A stretch of 45,735 bases of DNA from the NCBI RefSeq assembly GCF_019649055.1, contig NW_026570553.1, positions 1-45,735 on the forward strand, in the 5' to 3' direction. Source of the stretch: Paramacrobiotus metropolitanus (Eukaryota; Tardigrada; Eutardigrada; Parachela; Macrobiotidae). Each line of letters begins with the position of its first letter. Within the stretch, counting starts at the first letter, position 1. A program made the position numbers and the translations under genes. Below are positions 41,299-45,735 of the stretch, in pieces. A model generated the notes under the pieces. It searched no databases, was not told the DNA's origin, and saw only the letters and a program-made list of their open reading frames with translations.

Positions 41299-41400
41299 AT
41301 TAGTAGGTTCTTTGCATTTTGACGGTTATTAGGACTTATGCACACGCAAACATCCTTGACGTAATGCTTTCAAAAGTGGCAGATCGATAGCATTAATATG
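41240..41400 (-). repeat. dispersed repeat, inverted partner of 28.8 kb
   Basis: The reverse complement matches 28838-28990 with many substitutions and a few indels. Confidence 0.75.
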
Positions 41401-42660
41401 AATTTACTCATAGCATTAATTTGTTGGTTTCTCTAGCGCAATTATATGCCAAGAACTCAGTCAGTAGATTATAATACTGAAGCTGTTGGGAATATATTTT
41501 TATAACCACAAATCCGCTTCCTTGCATTTTACAGGAGACGTTCAAAAGCATACTAATCGAAGACAAAAGTGCATTTCATGCCCAAGCATCTGGAAACTCT
41601 TGGCAGTTGCGGGTGTAGCGTTTGCTTTTGCAGTATATTATGTCCGCGAGATTGGTGGTACTATTATTTGGAATCCGTTTGGAAATGGAGCAGTTATTGT
41701 GATTATTTTGGTGCACTTCGATTCCTGTAGACGCCGGGCGCAGACTGATGACACAAGAAAGCCATACCGACGTGTGAAGGCTTTTTCTGTACCCGAATAC
41801 CTGTATTTCAAAAACAGTCTAGAAATTCTTCCGGGAAAATTGTTATGAGACATTAACTGAGCGAGTATTCGGGACACTTGTGGCGCAGTAACCACAGTTT
41901 TACGATGTGTTTGATTCACGGATGGATAATATAAACAGCAGATCGGATGGCGCTGCGCAGCAGTCAGGTATCGACACCGGGATCCTTTCCTGTCGAGGGT
42001 CAGCAACCTGGCGTCAGTTTATGACTGACGGCAGACTACTGGTTTTCGGAAGAACTCCTCTAGACCCACTTATTGTACACCATGTCCAGCATGCGCAGGA
42101 AGTGATTTGTTTGGATACTGTACCTTGAGGCTTGATGTGCCCAGGCGGATGCTGTCTGCACTTTTCTGTATGGCGAAGCGGAATCATCAAGATAATAGAA
42201 CGACGCACGCGAGGTATTTTGTACATGATTGTATATGAATTACTCCCTCGAAAGCACTTCAATTAAGCAATGCTCACTTAATACGATGATGGTTTTGCTG
42301 CATATACAAGGTTTTGAGCGGCTGATTAAGTACTCGTAAACGACTTTTAGCTTGGCTTTCCAGGTCAGAAATTCAGAATAACCTTCCAAGTGTGCCCAGT
42401 ATTAAGAGCGTTTCTTGGGTACTGCCAATCGTGTGAATCGGATCGCCCGGTAGTTTGTCTGGGTCTCTCCTTTTAACTCAAACGAGTAGCCTGTTCGCAA
42501 AACGTTTTAAAAGCGACTAAGTTGGACACCAAAACATCATTCTGCGAACTGATTATGTCTTCGAATACAAAGTGAGCGTTCCCAGCAGTCACGCTCTTCG
42601 TCCGCATCGATCGTCTACTGACATCATGCCGCTCTTTTAACTGAGCACCAACCTTTCCAG
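41401..42660. other. no convincing gene
   Basis: A plus-strand frame of 120 codons (41,486-41,848) contains a hydrophobic segment (LLAVAGVAFAFAVYYV), but the minus strand is open over the same DNA. No splice or start evidence decides between them. Confidence 0.35.
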
Positions 42661-44009
42661 ATCGATTTCCCCGCACACTTCCACGAAAATTTAACAAAGA
42701 CGCTGGACAACTGCTGCAGAAGGATCCCAAGGTAAGCAAATTGCCAAGAACGGTTTTTCCGATATACGCTTCTTCAAAGTGTGACCTTTTGCAGCACCTC
42801 TCGGTGTGCGTCAGCACCGATCAGTTCCTGACGTGCGGCCGCACCACGGAAGCCTGCGCGTTCGGCAACCTGGCGTCCAGCGGGAACTTTATTGGGAAGC
42901 ACAACGAAGCGTACATCGCAGCAGAGCGAATTGGTCCACAAAAAGCTAGGAATCGATGACGCGTGGTAAGGAAAGACATTATATTGTTAAGGAGAAAGCT
43001 GCGCACACCACGTTTTACCACCAAAGTCTCCGCACACCACCTTTCACCACGACCAGGCTGCGCACACCACTGTTCGCACCACGTTTTGTCTCGGGCCACC
43101 ATTTTTGCGCACCACCATATATATTTAATAATATCGTCAGTCTCGGGACACCACCTTATAATCGTAATTTCGGAAGCGTACAGTGCTCGGTCTTATATAC
43201 GACTAATACAGTATGAGCTATGTTGTATTTTTCGTGTGTGTACAGCAGGTAGTACTTTACTTATAATACGTTGTATCTAACGATAGATTACAATGTTTTG
43301 GGTTTCAATATAGCGCAAGGCAAATCTTTACTAATTCTGCATGCGTAATGCAAGTCAGTAAGCACTGAAAGTTCTTAAGTAAGCACAGCAAAAAGTAAGT
43401 AAGCACTTCTTAAGTAAGTGAACACAGTAAAAAACAGGTGGTTGCTTGCTTTCGGCAAGCAACCATCCGCAAACAAAAACAACTTGCGTTCGGCAAGTTT
43501 GTAAAACCGAAAAATTGGCTAAAGCGGAGACAAACGAGTGGTATCAAAAAAGAGGAGCCAGGCCGCGAGACGAAAGAGCTGTCTTTTTCCGCCCGTAAAA
43601 ACAATTAATTAATTTTGTTTTAAATATTGGTGTGCACTCTGCCCTTGGTGGTGGCCAGAGATCTCGGTGGTTTTTGTAAAAAAATTAGAAAATAATAAAA
43701 AGTGGTGTGCGGAGCCTGGCGGTGGTGTTTCGTGGTGTGTGGAGACTTTGGTGGTGAAACGTGGTGTGCGGAGCCTTCCCCTATTGTTAAAGCTCACTAT
43801 CGAAAAAGGCTATTTACAGTTTTCTTGTGACATACAGTATACACTTGTAGTCAACTAAAAAGTGCGCTTTTCTACAGTGAGCGTTGGGATAATGTAATTT
43901 TTGCAGGTTTACGCTGTTCTTCAGCAATTATCCTGCGAACGAAATGGGTTTCAACGGCACCACGATCGACAGCTTCAGGAAGAAGTCGCAGATAGCACCC
44001 GCTACCTAA
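42661..44009 (+). CDS. unrecognised Cys-containing protein, last three exons
   Basis: Proposed exons are 42661-42731, 42795-42910 and 43907-44009. The first intron is only 63 bp (donor AAG|GTAAGC, acceptor CCTTTTGCAG). The second has a weak donor (GC|GTACAT), a good acceptor (TTTTTGCAG) and consistent phase. The middle exon encodes HLSVCVSTDQFLTCGRTTEA and has four Cys; the last ends NEMGFNGTTIDSFRKKSQ, then TAA. Upstream exons are missing. The 996-bp second intron holds a complete foldback element. The family is not recognised. The first exon boundary is the least certain. Confidence 0.5.
42982..43790. mobile_element. foldback-type element, 9-bp target duplication
   Basis: The element spans 42991-43781 (791 bp) between exact copies of TATTGTTAA (42982-42990 and 43782-43790). 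Its termini are GGAGAAAGCTGCGCACACCACG at left, here given as landmarks GGAGAAAGC and GCACACCACG, and GGGGAAGGCTCC plus the same GCACACCACG at the inverted right end. The arms are degenerate CACACCACGTTTCACCACC subrepeats. The interior has two hairpins (43439-43465, 11-bp stem; 43481-43499, 7-bp stem) with TTTCG and GTTCG loops, plus AGTAAGCAC subrepeats. It has no transposase. Architecture, GG-start and 9-bp duplication match the element at 1864-2937. Confidence 0.85.
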
Positions 44010-45137
44010 TAATTATTGGCCCCTAGCTGTACTGCCAATTCTGCTGGATTCTTCTGGATTTGCACAGCCTAATTAAGTTGTGTCAACCGCCATGCTTTTC
44101 GTATTCAGCACAGCCATTTCGGGCCAGGCATTTCTACTACACTCTCGGGTTCCGCGCATGGCGAATACTGCCTGGCTGCAATTTAAAACGAACTGCCGAC
44201 GCCCGTATGGAAGGCGCCTTCTCGAACTACTGTACAGTACAATCTTTGTGGTTCAGTATTGTTTGCATCCGCCTGTGATTTATTGTGCACTGTAAACCTC
44301 GCTGCTTAGATTTTTCTGATTGTTTGTATCCAACACTACCACGAAATTCTAAGACAGCAATAATTTTCCTTCAAAAAACAATACTGTCTTCGAGTGAAGA
44401 TGTCTGTGTTACAAATGTGTGATACAAATGTGCTTAAAACGTGCAGATTCTTACAACCGACGTTAGTCGACGTAATGTAATGCAGAGACACCTGACCTGA
44501 TTGTTTTATATCTAAAGGTCATGAAACACATCGCGATGATTTCTCTTACGCACGGTTCTGTTACACAGTGATTCAGCCAGTTTTGGTCATTGTGACATCC
44601 GGTTTTTCCAGTTCGTCACTGTCGCACAAAGCTGTTCCACCACAATTCTGGACTCCAATATGTCAATACAAGTTTTGTTTAGCTATTTACCGACCAGAAT
44701 TCGAGGTCCCGTTTAGCGGATTGTCTGCTCCTCATGTAATAATAATAATAAGAAGAAGAATAATACAACCAAAATCCGATCCTACTAGCTTCTGACTTTT
44801 GATTGCTGACATAACATCAATAGTTTTAAAGCAAGGGATCCGATTCAGGTGCGAAATGCAGTTAATTTCGTAAAGGTGCGTATCACACATCCAACCGTAT
44901 GCATTATTGGCTGTGAGACCTTGCCATCTTCATGAGGTCCACTGTACGTGTAATAGTACCTTGGTAATGGTTTTATTTCATAAACGCGTATACATTACAC
45001 ATTGAAAAGAAACAGTAATCACAACAACAAAATTTCATTTAAAGCTGCCGCTCCATCCACTGTTCCAGTACTGAAGCGGCCTGCCCCGCTGAATTTCTAG
45101 TGACAACCGTTGACGGAGAAATTCATGGGGCGAGGAT
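44010..45137. other. no recognisable gene
   Basis: This is the 3' flank of the preceding gene followed by AT-rich sequence with short frames only. An AATAATAATAAGAAGAAGAA microsatellite lies near 44,738-44,760. Confidence 0.5.
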
Positions 45138-45460
45138 TCACCCGTGTGTAGTTGAAGTCGTCTGCCGATTTCTTTTACTAAGAGTATGGCTTCCCCCATG
45201 ACCCAAGAGTTTCGAAACCGAGTGGAGAGAAGACATATCTACCCTCCGAATACGAGTACAGTCGTAATTTTTTATCTTCGGCCTCCGCAGCAGCAGCTCC
45301 AGCGGTAACTGACGTGGATTGCAGGTAAGACATCGCAACGGTATCCACGCTGGACCACGCACGTCTCGTCCCACGCCAGGCACATACCACGCTTCCAGGC
45401 AAAGGTTGTGCACCCATCCGGACGGCGATCGGACGTGTGGGATGTACCTGTAGTTGTACT
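45138..45460 (-). pseudogene. retroelement coding remnant, frameshifted
   Basis: On the minus strand one frame reads RPDGCTTFAWKRGMCLAWDE followed by TCV. Another then continues DTVAMSYL...AGAAAAEAEDKKL...Y.F.PLGFETLGSWG. The order RPDG / W..G..L.WD.TCVDT / AG.AAE.AE..K...Y / F.P...ETLG.WG is one I know from the C-terminal part of many invertebrate retroelement-like polyproteins. A single phase change near 45,350 separates the halves, and nothing upstream or downstream completes the gene. I treat it as a dead fragment. Confidence 0.6.
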
Positions 45461-45735
45461 AGTACCTGTCCTTGTACTTGCACGGAAATGCTACAATTTT
45501 ACTCGTATGTACATGCCGCCGTTGCCACACGTACAGTGCGCTTGATGTGCTATAGTAAATTATGTTCATTAACTACATTACTGAATTATAATCACAGTGA
45601 CAGAAATTCTTTAACAGAATGTACAATCAATAACATACTGCATATGCAGTGTAACGGCCAAAACTGAATGCCAAATTGTTACATTTTCCGGTTGAATCTG
45701 GATGGACAACAGGCTGAAAAATGCACTTCTTCCCT

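Noticed and set aside
41486-42262. Membrane-protein gene on the plus strand or homologue of the 39-kb gene on the minus strand
   Set aside because: Both strands are open and the similarity I tried to see to the 38.99-39.85 kb protein was too weak to claim.

Overview
The window looks like nuclear DNA of an invertebrate animal. It has GT-AG spliced genes, including a C2H2 zinc-finger gene and a secreted two-Ig-domain protein. It also has a large Ty3/gypsy-type retroelement and abundant small inverted-repeat DNA. No gene fixes the phylum. A 63-bp intron and modest gene spacing would suit a small-genome invertebrate, but that is a guess.

Layout. 0-6.7 kb: no convincing gene. It holds a tRNA-like Pol III element, a foldback element with an exact 9-bp target duplication (1855-2946), a nested pair of inverted-repeat elements (3941-6673 and 4634-6088), an LTR-like relic and several perfect palindromes. 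6.7-8.1 kb: the last two exons of an unrecognised gene. 9.3-21.8 kb: a Ty3/gypsy-type element with an LTR-like promoter region, a primer-binding site, a hairpin-rich leader, coiled-coil Gag, capsid, zinc knuckle, protease, RT, RNase H and integrase. It is broken by stops, frame changes and an inserted MITE. 22.0-22.7 kb: an exon of an unknown gene. 24.2-25.1 kb: a cluster of near-perfect palindromes. 25.6-28.5 kb (minus): a zinc-finger gene with frame breaks. 29.35-34.3 kb: a clean three-exon Ig-domain gene whose introns hold repeats and structured palindromes. 37.3-39.85 kb (minus): two unrecognised coding regions. 41.2-44.0 kb: small or partial genes, one with a 791-bp foldback element in its intron. 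45.1-45.5 kb (minus): a frameshifted retroelement remnant.

The most unusual content is in the retroelement. Besides the normal integrase HHCC zinc module it carries two extra HHCC-like modules, one between Gag/protease and RT and one after integrase. Its leader contains repeated small hairpins whose copies show paired, compensating base changes: five with an [G/T]CAAA pentaloop and three with a CTTC loop. The second theme is foldback elements: at least two have arms made of degenerate tandem subrepeats, termini starting GG and exact 9-bp target duplications. A CCTAAGAAA-type repeat recurs in two foldback cores, one intron and one perfect hairpin.

Several frame breaks fall at A-runs, so some could be sequencing errors. 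The Ig-domain gene and the 6.7-kb gene read without a break, which argues that at least part of the damage is real decay.
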